64,000 nucleotides of DNA from Petralouisia muris (GCF_004793545.1 NZ_SRYA01000015.1:1-64000), one strand, 5' to 3'. Positions 34,783 to 44,685 are shown, counted from the first letter of the stretch. The notes: generated by a model not told the origin, from the letters alone. Program-made: numbers and translations.

Positions 34783-35721
34783 ATGGAATTCAGGCACAAG
34801 TCTGTACTTTTAAAGGAAACAATTGAATACCTGAAGATTAACCCCGATGGAATATATGTGGATGGAACTTTGGGCGGCGGCGGACATGCCTATGAGATAT
34901 GCAGGCGCCTGTCCTCCAAAGGAAAATTAATAGGAATCGATCAGGACGAGGATGCAGTTCGGGCAGCCGCCCAAAGGCTGTCGGAATTTGAAGACAGAAC
35001 ACAAATTATCAGAAGCAATTACCGCAGGATGCGGGAGGTTCTGGCAGAATACGGTACAGAACAGGTCAATGGCATTTTGCTGGATTTGGGAGTTTCCTCC
35101 TACCAGCTGGATGACCCTGAACGGGGATTTACCTACCGGACAGAAGATGCACCGTTGGATATGCGGATGGATAAACGTCAGAAGTTTACAGCAAAAGAGC
35201 TGATAAATACATATAGTGAGACAGAGCTATACCGGATCATCCGGGATTATGGGGAAGATAAATTTGCGAAAAACATTGCAAAACATATTGCAGCAGCAAG
35301 AGAAGAGAAAGAAATTGAGACAGCAGGAGAACTGACAGAGGTGATTAAGAGAGCAATTCCTGCCAAGGTGCGAATGAGCGGCGGACATCCGGCCAAGCGT
35401 ACCTTTCAGGCTATTCGAATTGAGTTGAATGGCGAATTGGAGGTTTTACAGGATTCTCTGGAAGATATGGTGAAGCTGTTAATTCCCGGAGGAAGGATTT
35501 GCGTGATTACGTTTCATTCTCTGGAAGACAGAATTGTCAAGAATATCTTCCGGAACTGTCAAAATCCATGTACCTGCCCGACTGATTTCCCGGTTTGTGT
35601 ATGTGGGAAAAAATCAATGGGAAAGACAGTGACAAGGAAGCCTGTTCTGCCAACGGAAGAAGAAATAGAATATAATTCACGGGCGAAAAGTGCAAAGCTG
35701 AGAGCATTCGAAAAGGCATAA
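34783..35721 (+). CDS. rsmH: 16S rRNA (cytosine1402-N4)-methyltransferase
   Basis: A 312-aa SAM-dependent enzyme that methylates C1402 in the ribosomal P site. Visible: N-terminal [16 protein letters not shown] motif [34 protein letters not shown] near residue 92, the MRMD segment, and C-terminal [16 protein letters not shown] Cys cluster near the end ([13 protein letters not shown]) is common in this group. RBS AAAGGGAGC; it follows mraZ by 76 bp in one operon. Confidence 0.98.
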   Translation: MEFRHKSVLLKETIEYLKINPDGIYVDGTLGGGGHAYEICRRLSSKGKLIGIDQDEDAVRAAAQRLSEFEDRTQIIRSNYRRMREVLAEYGTEQVNGILLDLGVSSYQLDDPERGFTYRTEDAPLDMRMDKRQKFTAKELINTYSETELYRIIRDYGEDKFAKNIAKHIAAAREEKEIETAGELTEVIKRAIPAKVRMSGGHPAKRTFQAIRIELNGELEVLQDSLEDMVKLLIPGGRICVITFHSLEDRIVKNIFRNCQNPCTCPTDFPVCVCGKKSMGKTVTRKPVLPTEEEIEYNSRAKSAKLRAFEKA

Positions 35722-35757
35722 AATGTAAGACTTAAATTTAAGATAGGAGTGAAAACA

Positions 35758-36285
35758 GTGAGACAGCAGGGAAATGCAGCGCGTAAAGAAAAAACTGTAA
35801 GCTACATAGAAGGGAATACAGTAAGAAAACTTCAACCGGACCCAGCGCGGCGGAGTGAAGAAACCCATCGGGAGTTTAAGGAGAAGCAGAGACTTGACAG
35901 AGAACAAAGAGAAAGAAAGCGGACTCTTCGGGCAGCGGCCAGAAGGAATCAGGAAAAAGCTCTTCAAATGAGCCCGGGCTATGTGTTGTTTTTAGCAGCG
36001 GCAATGCTGGTGATGGTAGGAGTGACTGGCGTTTATTTGAAGCTGCAGTCGGAACTTACCACCAGAATCAGGCATGTGGCGTCCCTGAAAAGTGAAGTGA
36101 TGAACCTTAAGACAGACAATGATGCAGAGCAAAAGCGGATTGATACTTCCGTAGATTTGGAAGCGATTCGTCAGAAAGCTACAGGAGAATTGGGAATGAT
36201 TTATCCTGGAAAGGATCAGATTATATATTTTGAAGTGGATTCCAGCGATTATATGAATCAATATCAGGATATCCCGGTAAAATAA
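35758..36285 (+). CDS. ftsL: Cell division protein FtsL-like
   Basis: A 175-aa bitopic membrane protein. A long basic cytoplasmic N-terminus (about 80 residues) is followed by one helix (YVLFLAAAMLVMVGVTGVYL) and an extracytoplasmic leucine-zipper-like coiled coil (LKSEVMNLKTDNDAEQKRI). It lies between rsmH and the division PBP, the standard ftsL position, where it would join DivIB and activate FtsW/FtsI. Sequence is poorly conserved, as usual for FtsL. GTG 35758 is chosen because AGGAG (35745-35749) is 8 bp upstream. Confidence 0.8.
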   Translation: MRQQGNAARKEKTVSYIEGNTVRKLQPDPARRSEETHREFKEKQRLDREQRERKRTLRAAARRNQEKALQMSPGYVLFLAAAMLVMVGVTGVYLKLQSELTTRIRHVASLKSEVMNLKTDNDAEQKRIDTSVDLEAIRQKATGELGMIYPGKDQIIYFEVDSSDYMNQYQDIPVK

Positions 36286-36300
36286 AGAAGGTAATGACTA

Positions 36301-38526
36301 TTGGCAACGAAAAAAAGAAAACCCGGAAAAAAGAAAGAACCCTTTAAGTTTTCCAGAAGAATGAAGAAAAAACTGCTGGTCATGGTTTCTCTTATCATGG
36401 CGATGCTGGGAGGGCTCGTTGGAAGGCTGATTTATATCGAGCAAGTCAAGGGCGATGAATATGAGAAACAGGTACTGAGCCAACAGGGATATGAAAGCCA
36501 GAGCATTCCATATCAACGGGGAGAGATTCTGGATTCCAAAGGAACCATATTGGCAAACAGCGTGGATGTATATAATGTAATTTTGGATTGCAAGCTGATT
36601 AATGAGGAATTTTACGACAGGGAGACGGAAAAGGATGTCAAGAAATATGTGGAGCCTACCATTGCGGCGCTGACACAATGTTTTCCGGATGTTACGGAAG
36701 AAGAGGTAATGGCTGCTCTGACAGAGAAAGCAGACAGTCGTTATTTTGTTTTGCGTAAAAAGCTGTATTATGACGAAATAAAAGAATTTGTAGAGTTGGA
36801 AGCAAAAGTAAATAAAAAGGGGAAAAAAGTAAATCCGAACGTACAGGGGGTATGGTTTGAAAAGGAATACCAGAGGGAATATCCTTACGGTACGCTGGCG
36901 TGCAAAGTGTTGGGATTTACCACTTCGGGAAATGAAGGAATCGGCGGGTTAGAAGATTATTACAATGACATTTTAAACGGCGTGAACGGCCGGCAGTACG
37001 GTTTTTTGAATTCCGATAATAATTTTGAGAAAACCATCAAAGAGCCGATCAACGGCAATGCAGTGGTGACTACTCTGGATTTGAATATCCAAAAGATCGT
37101 TCAAGAAAAGATTGCGGCATTTCAGGAAAAATACAGAAACGGCGTAACAGAGGGAGCAGGCAGCAAACAGGTCGGGGTGGTTGTGATGAATCCCCAAAAC
37201 GGTGAGATTATGGCCATGTCAGACGGTCTTGTTTATGATTTGAATCAGCCAAGAGATTTATCCCTGTATTATTCGGAAGAAGAAATAAAATCTTTCAGTG
37301 AGGAAGAAAAGCTGAATAAACTGAATGAAATCTGGCAGAATTATTGTATCACTTATACCTATGAACCGGGTTCCACCGCAAAGCCGTTTACTGTAGCCAC
37401 CGCATTAGAAACCGGAAAAACCAGGGAATGGTATGACTGTGACGGGATTGAGAAAATCGGCGGCCATGATATCAGATGCGTACAGCGTTCCGGGCATGGT
37501 CCCCAGACCATGGAACAGACTTTGATGAATTCTTGCAATGATGCAATGATGCAAATGGTAGTGGACATTGGGAAAGAAGATTTCTATAAATATCAGAATA
37601 TTTTTAATTTCGGTTTGCGGACAAATATTGATTTGCCGGGAGAAGCCAGAACCGACACTTTGATTTATACAGTGGGAAACACCGACGCAACTTCACTGGC
37701 AACCAATTCATTTGGTCAGAATTTTAATGTAACATTGGTACAGCTGGCATCGGCGTTTTCCTCACTGATAAATGGAGGATATTACTATCAGCCTCATCTT
37801 GTGAAGAAAATTGTGGATGAAAATGGGAATACTGTACAATCTGTGGAGCCTGTGGTATTAAAGCAGACCATATCCCGGCAGACCAGTGATACTGTGAGAC
37901 AGTATCTTTACAGTGTGGTATCAGAAGGAACTGGAAAAAGCGCCAAAGTGGATGGATATTCCATGGGCGGAAAGACCGGTACGGCACAAAAAGGGAATCG
38001 TGACGATAAGAAGTATGTGGTGTCTTTTATCGGATTTGCTCCGGTAGAAAATCCGGAAGTGCTGGTTTATGTGGTCATTGATGAGGCAAATGTGCCTATA
38101 GAGCAGCAGAGCAGCAGCCTTGCCACAGAACTGGCAAAGGAAATCTTCACAGAGATTCTTCCTTATTTGAATGTATTTCAGGATGAGGAAACAGAAAGCG
38201 GAGAAGAACCGGAAGGAACAGAGAATCTGCCGGAAGGAGACAATCCTGCAGGAACAGAAAATTCGCCGGAGGGGGCAGAGAATCCATCGGGAGAAGGAGA
38301 ACCGGAAGGAACAGAGAATCCACCGGAGGGAACAGAGATTCCGCCAGAGGGCGGAGAACCGGAAGGGGACGAAGAGTCGCCGGAGGAGGGAGGCCAGGAA
38401 GGGACAGGGAGTTCCCCGGAGGACGAAGAGGGCCAGGAGAATCCGGGAGGAGATGAATATCCGGCAGAGGGCGTGCCGGAGGCTATGCCGGAAGGAGCTG
38501 AAAATCCGGTGCCAGAGGAGCAGTAA
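36301..38526 (+). CDS. ftsI: Division-type penicillin-binding protein (FtsI/PBP2B) with long acidic C-terminal tail
   Basis: A 741-aa class B transpeptidase that crosslinks septal peptidoglycan. Basic cytoplasmic N-terminus, one membrane helix (about 22-45), dimerisation/pedestal domain, then the transpeptidase with STAK (YEPGSTAKPF), SCN (MNSCNDAMM) and KTG (GGKTGTAQKG). From about residue 625 to the end it carries some 115 residues rich in Glu, Gly, Pro and Asn in degenerate PEG-type repeats, outside the membrane; most FtsI proteins end near 620. The start is TTG 36301 with AAGG 9 bp upstream; the nearby ATG 36294 is out of frame. Confidence 0.93.
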   Translation: MATKKRKPGKKKEPFKFSRRMKKKLLVMVSLIMAMLGGLVGRLIYIEQVKGDEYEKQVLSQQGYESQSIPYQRGEILDSKGTILANSVDVYNVILDCKLINEEFYDRETEKDVKKYVEPTIAALTQCFPDVTEEEVMAALTEKADSRYFVLRKKLYYDEIKEFVELEAKVNKKGKKVNPNVQGVWFEKEYQREYPYGTLACKVLGFTTSGNEGIGGLEDYYNDILNGVNGRQYGFLNSDNNFEKTIKEPINGNAVVTTLDLNIQKIVQEKIAAFQEKYRNGVTEGAGSKQVGVVVMNPQNGEIMAMSDGLVYDLNQPRDLSLYYSEEEIKSFSEEEKLNKLNEIWQNYCITYTYEPGSTAKPFTVATALETGKTREWYDCDGIEKIGGHDIRCVQRSGHGPQTMEQTLMNSCNDAMMQMVVDIGKEDFYKYQNIFNFGLRTNIDLPGEARTDTLIYTVGNTDATSLATNSFGQNFNVTLVQLASAFSSLINGGYYYQPHLVKKIVDENGNTVQSVEPVVLKQTISRQTSDTVRQYLYSVVSEGTGKSAKVDGYSMGGKTGTAQKGNRDDKKYVVSFIGFAPVENPEVLVYVVIDEANVPIEQQSSSLATELAKEIFTEILPYLNVFQDEETESGEEPEGTENLPEGDNPAGTENSPEGAENPSGEGEPEGTENPPEGTEIPPEGGEPEGDEESPEEGGQEGTGSSPEDEEGQENPGGDEYPAEGVPEAMPEGAENPVPEEQ

Positions 38527-38553
38527 AAGAAGAGAAAGTGGAAAAACAGTACA

Positions 38554-38603
38554 TAACCTCACAGAATATGTAATAAATTATAGTAATTGTAATTGTGAGG
38601 TTA
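38554..38603 (+). promoter_or_regulatory. Hairpin covering the spoVD ribosome site
   Basis: TAACCTCAC (38554-38562) is complementary to GTGAGGTTA (38595-38603), which contains the likely Shine-Dalgarno GTGAGG 6 bp before the spoVD ATG. In mRNA continuing from ftsI the site could be masked. Functional meaning is inferred. Confidence 0.4.
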
Positions 38604-38607
38604 CTGT

Positions 38608-40386
38608 ATGTTCCGCAATAAAACCTTTAATCGAAGGAAAATATTAATTGTTTTTACCGTGATTCTTCTGGTATTGTCCATTCTTGTAGGAAGGCTGGTG
38701 TATCTGATGATTTTCTGTTCTGAATATTACGGACAGAAAGCGGAAGATTTGCATGAGCGGGAACGAGATATCAAGGCGGCCAGAGGCAAAATCATTGATT
38801 CTACCGGCACTGTGCTTGCTACGAACCGTACGGTGTGCACTATTTCTGTTATTCACAGTCAGTTGGAGGAGCCGGAGGAGGTAATCCGGGTGTTGACCAA
38901 AGAACTTGAGATGGAAGAAGAGACGGTGCGCAAACGAGTAGAAAAGGTAAGTTCTATTGAAAGAGTAAAATCCAATGTAGATAAAGAAGTGGGTGACCGT
39001 ATCCGTAATTATGGACTGGCAGGAGTGAAAGTAGACGAAGATTATAAGCGTTACTATCCTTATGGAACATTGGCTTCCAGGGTGCTGGGATTTACCGGAG
39101 GTGATAATCAGGGAATTATCGGACTGGAGGTTATGTATGAAGACTATCTGAAAGGCAGCAGCGGAAAAATTCTCACGCTTACAGACGCCAGGGGAGTGGA
39201 GATTGAAAATGCCGGAGAACGGCGGCAGGAGCCGGTAGATGGATATAATCTGCATATCAGTCTTGACTACAATATTCAAATGTACTGTGAGCAGGCAGCA
39301 AAAAAGGTGATGGAGGCGAAATCTGCAGACGGAGTATCGGTCATTGTAATGAAGCCGGATAATGGAGAGATACTGGCAATGGTAAATGTGCCGGAGTTTG
39401 ATTTAAACGATCCGTTTACCCTGATACAGGAAGAAGAGGAGCAGTCAGAGACGAATCAACAAGATCTGCTGAATCAGATGTGGCGGAATCCCTGCATTAA
39501 TGACACCTATGAGCCAGGTTCTGTATTTAAAACAATTACCACGGCGGCTTCTTTTGAGGAAGGAGTGGTATCCTTAAACGACCATTTTTTCTGTCCCGGA
39601 TATAAAATGGTGGAGGACAGAAGAATTCACTGCCATAAAAGGGCAGGGCATGGAGCGGAAGATTTTACCCAGGGGATTATGAATTCCTGTAATCCGGTTT
39701 TTATTGAACTGGGACTTCGGCTGGGCGTCGATAATGTTTATAAATATTTTGAACAATTTGGGCTTTTGAACCGGACAGGAATTGATTTGCCGGGTGAGGC
39801 GTCCACAATAATGCATGATAAGAAGAATGTAGGTCCGGTGGAACTGGCTACCATTTCTTTCGGACAGTCTTTTCAGGTTACGCCAATCCAGCTTGCCACA
39901 ACAGTTTCTTCCTTAATTAATGGAGGAAATAGGATTACGCCTCATTTCGGGGTATCTGTAAAGGATGATCAGGGCAACTTAATAGAGACGCTGCAGTATG
40001 ACGTAAAGGAAGGGATTGTCAGTGAAAGCACCTCTGAGACGCTGCGGAGCGTTCTGGAAAAGGTGGTGTCTGAAGGGAGCGGGAAACGGGCATACATAGA
40101 AGGGTTTTCCATTGGAGGCAAAACTGCCACTTCCCAAACATTGCCCCGGAGCGCCAACAAGTATATTTCCTCTTTTCTGGGCTTTGCCCCGGCAGAGGAT
40201 CCTCAGGTGCTTGCGCTTCTGATAATCAATAATCCCCAAGGAATCTATTATGGCGGGACCATAGCGGCTCCTGTGGTAAAAGAAATTTTTTCCAACATAC
40301 TGCCGTATCTGGGAATTGAAAAACAGGCAGTTCCGGAAAAAGAAGATTCCGCGGAAAATTCAGAGGAAAATTCAGAGGAAAATTAA
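38608..40386 (+). CDS. spoVD: SpoVD-like penicillin-binding protein
   Basis: A 592-aa class B transpeptidase, second PBP in the cluster. Membrane helix (ILIVFTVILLVLSILVGRLVYL), pedestal domain, then active-site motifs SVFK (YEPGSVFKTI), SCN (MNSCNPVFIE) and, in place of KTG, KTA (GGKTATSQ). In other spore formers the homologue at this position makes spore cortex peptidoglycan with SpoVE. The usual C-terminal PASTA domain is missing, as in shorter SpoVD forms; the end is a Glu/Asn/Ser-rich tail. Spo role is inferred from position after ftsI. RBS GTGAGG lies in the hairpin described separately. Confidence 0.88.
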   Translation: MFRNKTFNRRKILIVFTVILLVLSILVGRLVYLMIFCSEYYGQKAEDLHERERDIKAARGKIIDSTGTVLATNRTVCTISVIHSQLEEPEEVIRVLTKELEMEEETVRKRVEKVSSIERVKSNVDKEVGDRIRNYGLAGVKVDEDYKRYYPYGTLASRVLGFTGGDNQGIIGLEVMYEDYLKGSSGKILTLTDARGVEIENAGERRQEPVDGYNLHISLDYNIQMYCEQAAKKVMEAKSADGVSVIVMKPDNGEILAMVNVPEFDLNDPFTLIQEEEEQSETNQQDLLNQMWRNPCINDTYEPGSVFKTITTAASFEEGVVSLNDHFFCPGYKMVEDRRIHCHKRAGHGAEDFTQGIMNSCNPVFIELGLRLGVDNVYKYFEQFGLLNRTGIDLPGEASTIMHDKKNVGPVELATISFGQSFQVTPIQLATTVSSLINGGNRITPHFGVSVKDDQGNLIETLQYDVKEGIVSESTSETLRSVLEKVVSEGSGKRAYIEGFSIGGKTATSQTLPRSANKYISSFLGFAPAEDPQVLALLIINNPQGIYYGGTIAAPVVKEIFSNILPYLGIEKQAVPEKEDSAENSEENSEEN

Positions 40387-40439
40387 AAGAAAGATGCGGT
40401 GAGGGTAAAACATCGTAGAGATGAAGAGGTGTAGAGAAA

Positions 40440-41405
40440 ATGACACAGAGAGTAATAGTTCCGGTATTGATTGCTTTTGCCATTACAGCCCTGTTAGGGC
40501 CTGTGGTAATTCCTGTGCTGAGGAAACTGAAAGTAGGACAGACAGAGCGGGAGGAGCTGAAATCCCATTTGAAAAAAGCCGGTACGCCTACCATGGGAGG
40601 ACTGATGATACTGGCTGGGATCCTTGTAACTTCCATGATATATGTGAAGGACTATCCCAAAATTCTGCCGGTTCTGTTTGTGACTGTGGGGTTTGGCATT
40701 ATCGGATTTCTGGATGATTATTTGAAAGTAGTGCTGCGGCGTTCTGACGGGCTGCTGCCCTGGCAGAAAATGGCGGGCCAGATACTGGTGACGGTTGTGT
40801 TTATTTTCTATATGAATCAATATACAGAAGGTTCCTCAAGGATGCTGATTCCCTTTACCGGAGGCTTTGAGCATGGAATTTATCTGGATTTGGGATGGCT
40901 GGCAGCGCCGGTTATGTTTCTGGCTATTCTTGGTACGGTAAACGGTGCAAATTTCACAGACGGCCTGGATGGTCTGGCTTCCAGTGTAACAGTATTGATA
41001 GCAACCTTTTTTTCCGTAGTTGCAATCGGAACCGGCAGCGGCATAGAACCTGTCACCTGCGCGGTAGTGGGGGCGCTGCTTGGATTTTTGCTTTTTAATG
41101 TATATCCTGCCAGTGTTTTTATGGGGGACACAGGCTCTCTTGCGTTGGGAGGATTTGTAGCTTCCACTGCTTATATGATGCAGATGCCCATATTTATTTT
41201 GATTGTGGCATTGATTTACTGGGCGGAACTGCTGTCAGTGATGATACAGGTGACCTATTTCAAGAAAACAGGCGGGAAGCGCATTTTCCGCATGGCTCCC
41301 ATACATCATCACTTTGAATTATGCGGATGGTCTGAAACAAGGGTAGTGGCGGTATTTTCCATTATTACAGCCATATTATGCCTGATTGGGCTGCTTGCGC
41401 TTTAG
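40440..41405 (+). CDS. mraY: Phospho-N-acetylmuramoyl-pentapeptide transferase
   Basis: A 321-aa integral membrane enzyme (about 10 helices) that transfers phospho-MurNAc-pentapeptide to undecaprenyl phosphate, making lipid I. Active-site segments: TPTMGGLMIL, FLDDYLKV (catalytic Asp pair), ANFTDGLDGLASS, FMGDTGSLALGG, and IHHHFELCGW. The stop codon of mraY overlaps the ribosome site of murD. ATG 40440 is preceded by the weak AGAGGTGTAG. Confidence 0.98.
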   Translation: MTQRVIVPVLIAFAITALLGPVVIPVLRKLKVGQTEREELKSHLKKAGTPTMGGLMILAGILVTSMIYVKDYPKILPVLFVTVGFGIIGFLDDYLKVVLRRSDGLLPWQKMAGQILVTVVFIFYMNQYTEGSSRMLIPFTGGFEHGIYLDLGWLAAPVMFLAILGTVNGANFTDGLDGLASSVTVLIATFFSVVAIGTGSGIEPVTCAVVGALLGFLLFNVYPASVFMGDTGSLALGGFVASTAYMMQMPIFILIVALIYWAELLSVMIQVTYFKKTGGKRIFRMAPIHHHFELCGWSETRVVAVFSIITAILCLIGLLAL

Positions 41406-41416
41406 GAGGGATAACA

Positions 41417-42784
41417 TTGAATCTGGATGGAAAGAAATTTTTGGTAACAGGGTCCGGGATCAGCGGAATTGCAGCCGCAGAGCTTTTAGTGAACCATCAT
41501 CTTCCGGTTGTGCTTTATGACGGTAAGGAAGACATGGAACCGGAGGAAATAAGACAGAAATCCCCTTTGCTGGAAAAGGTTGAAATTTATACCGGCAGGC
41601 TGCCCGAACAAGTGCTTTTGGACTGTAATACTGCAATCTTAAGCCCTGGGGTGCCTCTGGATAGTCCTGATGTGGAACGGATGAAGGAGGCGGGGCTTGC
41701 CCTTTGGGGAGAAATTGAGCTTGCCTGCATGTTTGAACGTGGCAGGGTGCTTGCGGTAACCGGAACCAATGGCAAAACCACAACTACTTCTCTGTTAGGT
41801 GAGATTATGAAGCACGCCGGCCTGGATGTGAAGGTAGTGGGGAATATTGGAATTCCTTATACCAGCCTGGTATCAGAAACCACGAAAGATTCTGTGACAG
41901 TGGCAGAGATCAGCAGCTTTCAATTGGAGACGGTGCATAAGTTCTGTCCTCAGATTTCTGCTGTGTTAAATCTTACGCCGGATCACTTAAACCGTCATCA
42001 TACCATGGAAAATTATCAGAAGGCGAAAGAACGGATTGCGGCAAACCAGGGAGCAGATCAGGTATGTATTCTGAATTATGAGGATTCGGCGCTGCGGGAG
42101 TTTTCCGGCCGGGTGAAAGCGCAGGTGATATTTTTCAGCAGCCAGAGAAAGCTGGATCAGGGAATTTATCTGGAAGGAGAAGAGATAATCTGGAACTGGA
42201 AGGGGGAAACGGCAGTTTTTTGTAATGTTCACGATCTTCTGCTTTTAGGAAAGCATAACTATGAAAATGTCATGGCCGCTGCAGCGATGGCACGGATGGC
42301 AGGAGTTTCCATAGAAAAAATACGGGAAGTTTTGGTTACTTTTGCGGCGGTGGAGCATAGAATAGAATATGTGGTGACTAAAAAGGGCGTCCGTTTTTAT
42401 AATGATTCCAAAGGGACCAATCCGGATGCGGCAATTCAGGCCATACGCGCCATGCAGTGGCCTACATTATTGATTGGAGGGGGATATGATAAAGATTCCG
42501 AGTATGAGGAATGGATTCGTGCGTTTGAAGGTAAAGTAAAAAAATTTGTACTGCTTGGAGCTACCAGAGAGAAAATAAGGGACACGGCAGTCAGGCTTGG
42601 ATATCCCAGGGAGGATATTATCATGGCGGACAGTTTGCAGGAAGCGGTCAAGGTATGTTTTGACCATGCAGTAAGCGGAGATGCAGTGCTGCTTTCACCG
42701 GCCTGCGCAAGCTGGGGGATGTTCAAAAATTATGAACAGCGAGGAGAAATCTTTAAGGAACTGGCGAGGGCGTTAGAGGAATAA
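41417..42784 (+). CDS. murD: UDP-N-acetylmuramoyl-L-alanine--D-glutamate ligase
   Basis: A 455-aa cytoplasmic Mur ligase adding D-Glu to UDP-MurNAc-L-Ala with ATP. N-terminal UDP-binding fold (VTGSGISGIAAAELL), P-loop AVTGTNGKTTTTSLLGE, SSFQLETV, HRIEYV, NDSKGTNPDA, and C-terminal LLSPACASWGMF. The start is TTG 41417, with GGAGGG (41405-41410) 6 bp upstream; the longer frame overlapping mraY is not used. MurE, MurF and MurG are not in this cluster and must be elsewhere. Confidence 0.97.
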   Translation: MNLDGKKFLVTGSGISGIAAAELLVNHHLPVVLYDGKEDMEPEEIRQKSPLLEKVEIYTGRLPEQVLLDCNTAILSPGVPLDSPDVERMKEAGLALWGEIELACMFERGRVLAVTGTNGKTTTTSLLGEIMKHAGLDVKVVGNIGIPYTSLVSETTKDSVTVAEISSFQLETVHKFCPQISAVLNLTPDHLNRHHTMENYQKAKERIAANQGADQVCILNYEDSALREFSGRVKAQVIFFSSQRKLDQGIYLEGEEIIWNWKGETAVFCNVHDLLLLGKHNYENVMAAAAMARMAGVSIEKIREVLVTFAAVEHRIEYVVTKKGVRFYNDSKGTNPDAAIQAIRAMQWPTLLIGGGYDKDSEYEEWIRAFEGKVKKFVLLGATREKIRDTAVRLGYPREDIIMADSLQEAVKVCFDHAVSGDAVLLSPACASWGMFKNYEQRGEIFKELARALEE

Positions 42785-42813
42785 CTGTGAAATTGTAAGT
42801 CAGGAGTGCTGAT

Positions 42814-43932
42814 ATGGGTAGAGATGGAAGAGTTGACAGAAGACAAAAAAATATCCGCTATTTTGACTATACGCTGCTGCTGATTGTATTTTTTCTGATC
42901 TGTTTCGGGCTGGTCATGCTGTACAGCACAAGCGCCTATAATGGCCAGCTGAGGTTTAAGGATTCCGCCTATTATCTGAAGAAACAGCTGCAGGCGGATG
43001 CCCTGGGAATTGCAGCAATGGCAATTGTTTCCAGAATTGACTACCGTGTGTGGAAGAATTTCTGGATGCTTGCGTACATAGGAGCATTTGGGTTATGTAC
43101 CCTGGTGCTTTTCATCGGAGATGAATTAAACGGTGCAAAGCGCTGGCTGAACCTGGGGTTTACAAGTTTTCAGCCTTCAGAGGCGGCAAAGCTTGCAATC
43201 ATTGTGTTTTTAGCCACAATTATCAGCAAAATGCCCAAGCAAATGGGGAAATTTTCTTCCCTGGTGAAAATAATTGCAATCGTCCTTCCTATGGTTGCCG
43301 TTGTAGCCATCGGTAACCTTAGTACGGCAATTATTATATTAGGAATCGCTATTTCCATGGTGTTTGTTGCAAGCCCCAAATACGCCCAGTTTTTTATTGC
43401 AGGAGGAACCGTAATTCTGTTCGGGGCAATTTTTATTATGATGGAAGCCTACCGTGCAGAACGTCTGCGGATCTGGCTGAACCCGGAAAAATATGAGAAA
43501 GGGTATCAGACGCTTCAGGGCTTGTACGCCATCGGTTCCGGCGGTCTCTTTGGAAAGGGGTTAGGGGGCAGCATGCAGAAGCTGGGATTTGTGCCGGAGG
43601 CCCAGAATGATATGATTTTCTCTATTATCTGCGAGGAATTGGGTTTATTTGGCGCTATCAGCGTCATACTGCTGTTTGTGATTATTATCTGGCGGTTTAT
43701 GGTAATTGCCAGCAATGCTCAGGATTTGTACGGAGCATTAATTGTCACAGGGGCGCTGGCTCATATTGCCATACAAGTCATCTTGAATATTGCGGTAGTA
43801 ACCAATACCATACCTAATACAGGAATTTCTCTGCCGTTTATCAGTTATGGGGGAACGTCAGTGCTTTTTCTGCTGGCGGAAATCGGGCTGGTGTTAAGTG
43901 TGTCAAGAGGAATTCATCTGGAACAGGAGTAG
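42814..43932 (+). CDS. ftsW: SEDS-family peptidoglycan glycosyltransferase FtsW/SpoVE
   Basis: A 372-aa polytopic membrane protein (about 10 helices) that polymerises lipid II together with a class B PBP. SEDS motifs: NGAKRWLNLGFTSFQPSEAAK, the catalytic-loop region GLFGKGLGGSMQKLGFVPEAQNDMIF, and PNTGISLPFISYGGTSVLF. It could pair with FtsI or SpoVD, both encoded upstream, and I cannot separate FtsW from SpoVE by sequence alone. RBS CAGGAG before ATG 42814. Confidence 0.93.
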   Translation: MGRDGRVDRRQKNIRYFDYTLLLIVFFLICFGLVMLYSTSAYNGQLRFKDSAYYLKKQLQADALGIAAMAIVSRIDYRVWKNFWMLAYIGAFGLCTLVLFIGDELNGAKRWLNLGFTSFQPSEAAKLAIIVFLATIISKMPKQMGKFSSLVKIIAIVLPMVAVVAIGNLSTAIIILGIAISMVFVASPKYAQFFIAGGTVILFGAIFIMMEAYRAERLRIWLNPEKYEKGYQTLQGLYAIGSGGLFGKGLGGSMQKLGFVPEAQNDMIFSIICEELGLFGAISVILLFVIIIWRFMVIASNAQDLYGALIVTGALAHIAIQVILNIAVVTNTIPNTGISLPFISYGGTSVLFLLAEIGLVLSVSRGIHLEQE

Positions 43933-43935
43933 GAT

Positions 43936-44685
43936 ATGGGAAAAGGAAAACGAAAACAGAAAAAACGATGGAAGACGGCGGGACTGACATTTCTTATGAT
44001 TTTGCTGTTTTTTGCAATAGCGACGCTGATTGTGGTGAATGTTTTTACAGTGAAAAAAGTGAAAGTAACCGGCAATGAGCATTATCCGGACGAAGCCATG
44101 GAGGACTGGCTTCTGGATGATGAATACTGCTGGAACAGCTTGTATGTTTATTTTAAATACAAGTTTGTGGAACCTAGAGAAATGCCTTTTGTAGACAGTA
44201 TGGAAGTGTTTCTGAAATCACCTCATACGCTGGAGATCAAAGTATACGAAAAAGCATTGTTGGGCAGGGTTTATATTGATGCTTTGGGGCAGAATGCTTA
44301 CTTTGACAAAGACGGATTTGTGGTGGAAATGTCTTCTGAGGTGATCGAGGGGGTTCCTGTCATCAGCGGGTTGGAGGTGGAACAGATTGTATTGTATGAA
44401 AAACTTCCGATTAAAGGGAAAAATATTTTGAAAAATCTGTTATCACTGACGCAAATGCTGAAAAAATATGAACAGGTTCCGGAAAATATCAGATATGGAG
44501 GAGAAGGGAATTTTACATTGAGTTACGGCGAAATTACTGTCCAGATCGGACAAGCCCAAAATCTGAATGAGAAAGTGGTACGGCTTTCTCATATTATGCC
44601 GAAACTGGACGGGCAGAAAGGCGTACTGCATCTGGAAAGCTGGACGGAAAATACAACAGATATTGCTTTTGAAAAAGCGGGGTAA
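43936..44685 (+). CDS. divIB: Cell division protein DivIB/FtsQ
   Basis: A 249-aa bitopic protein: a strongly basic cytoplasmic start (GKGKRKQKKRWK), one helix (LTFLMILLFFAIATLIVVNVF), a POTRA domain (VKKVKVTGNEHYPDEAMEDWL) and a FtsQ beta domain. It belongs to the FtsL-DivIB-DivIC subcomplex of the divisome. It starts 4 bp after the ftsW stop, with RBS CAGGAG inside the ftsW end. The last gene of the mraZ transcript; ftsZ has its own promoter. Confidence 0.93.
   Translation: MGKGKRKQKKRWKTAGLTFLMILLFFAIATLIVVNVFTVKKVKVTGNEHYPDEAMEDWLLDDEYCWNSLYVYFKYKFVEPREMPFVDSMEVFLKSPHTLEIKVYEKALLGRVYIDALGQNAYFDKDGFVVEMSSEVIEGVPVISGLEVEQIVLYEKLPIKGKNILKNLLSLTQMLKKYEQVPENIRYGGEGNFTLSYGEITVQIGQAQNLNEKVVRLSHIMPKLDGQKGVLHLESWTENTTDIAFEKAG

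Noticed and set aside
36294-36300. ATG just before ftsI as its start codon
   Set aside because: It is out of frame with the PBP; the TTG at 36301 is in frame with a well-spaced ribosome site.
37921-38562. 213-aa minus-strand ORF opposite the ftsI tail
   Set aside because: It is an artefact of the PEG-type repeats; it has no ribosome site and its Arg/Phe/Leu/Cys-rich repeats simply mirror the sense strand.
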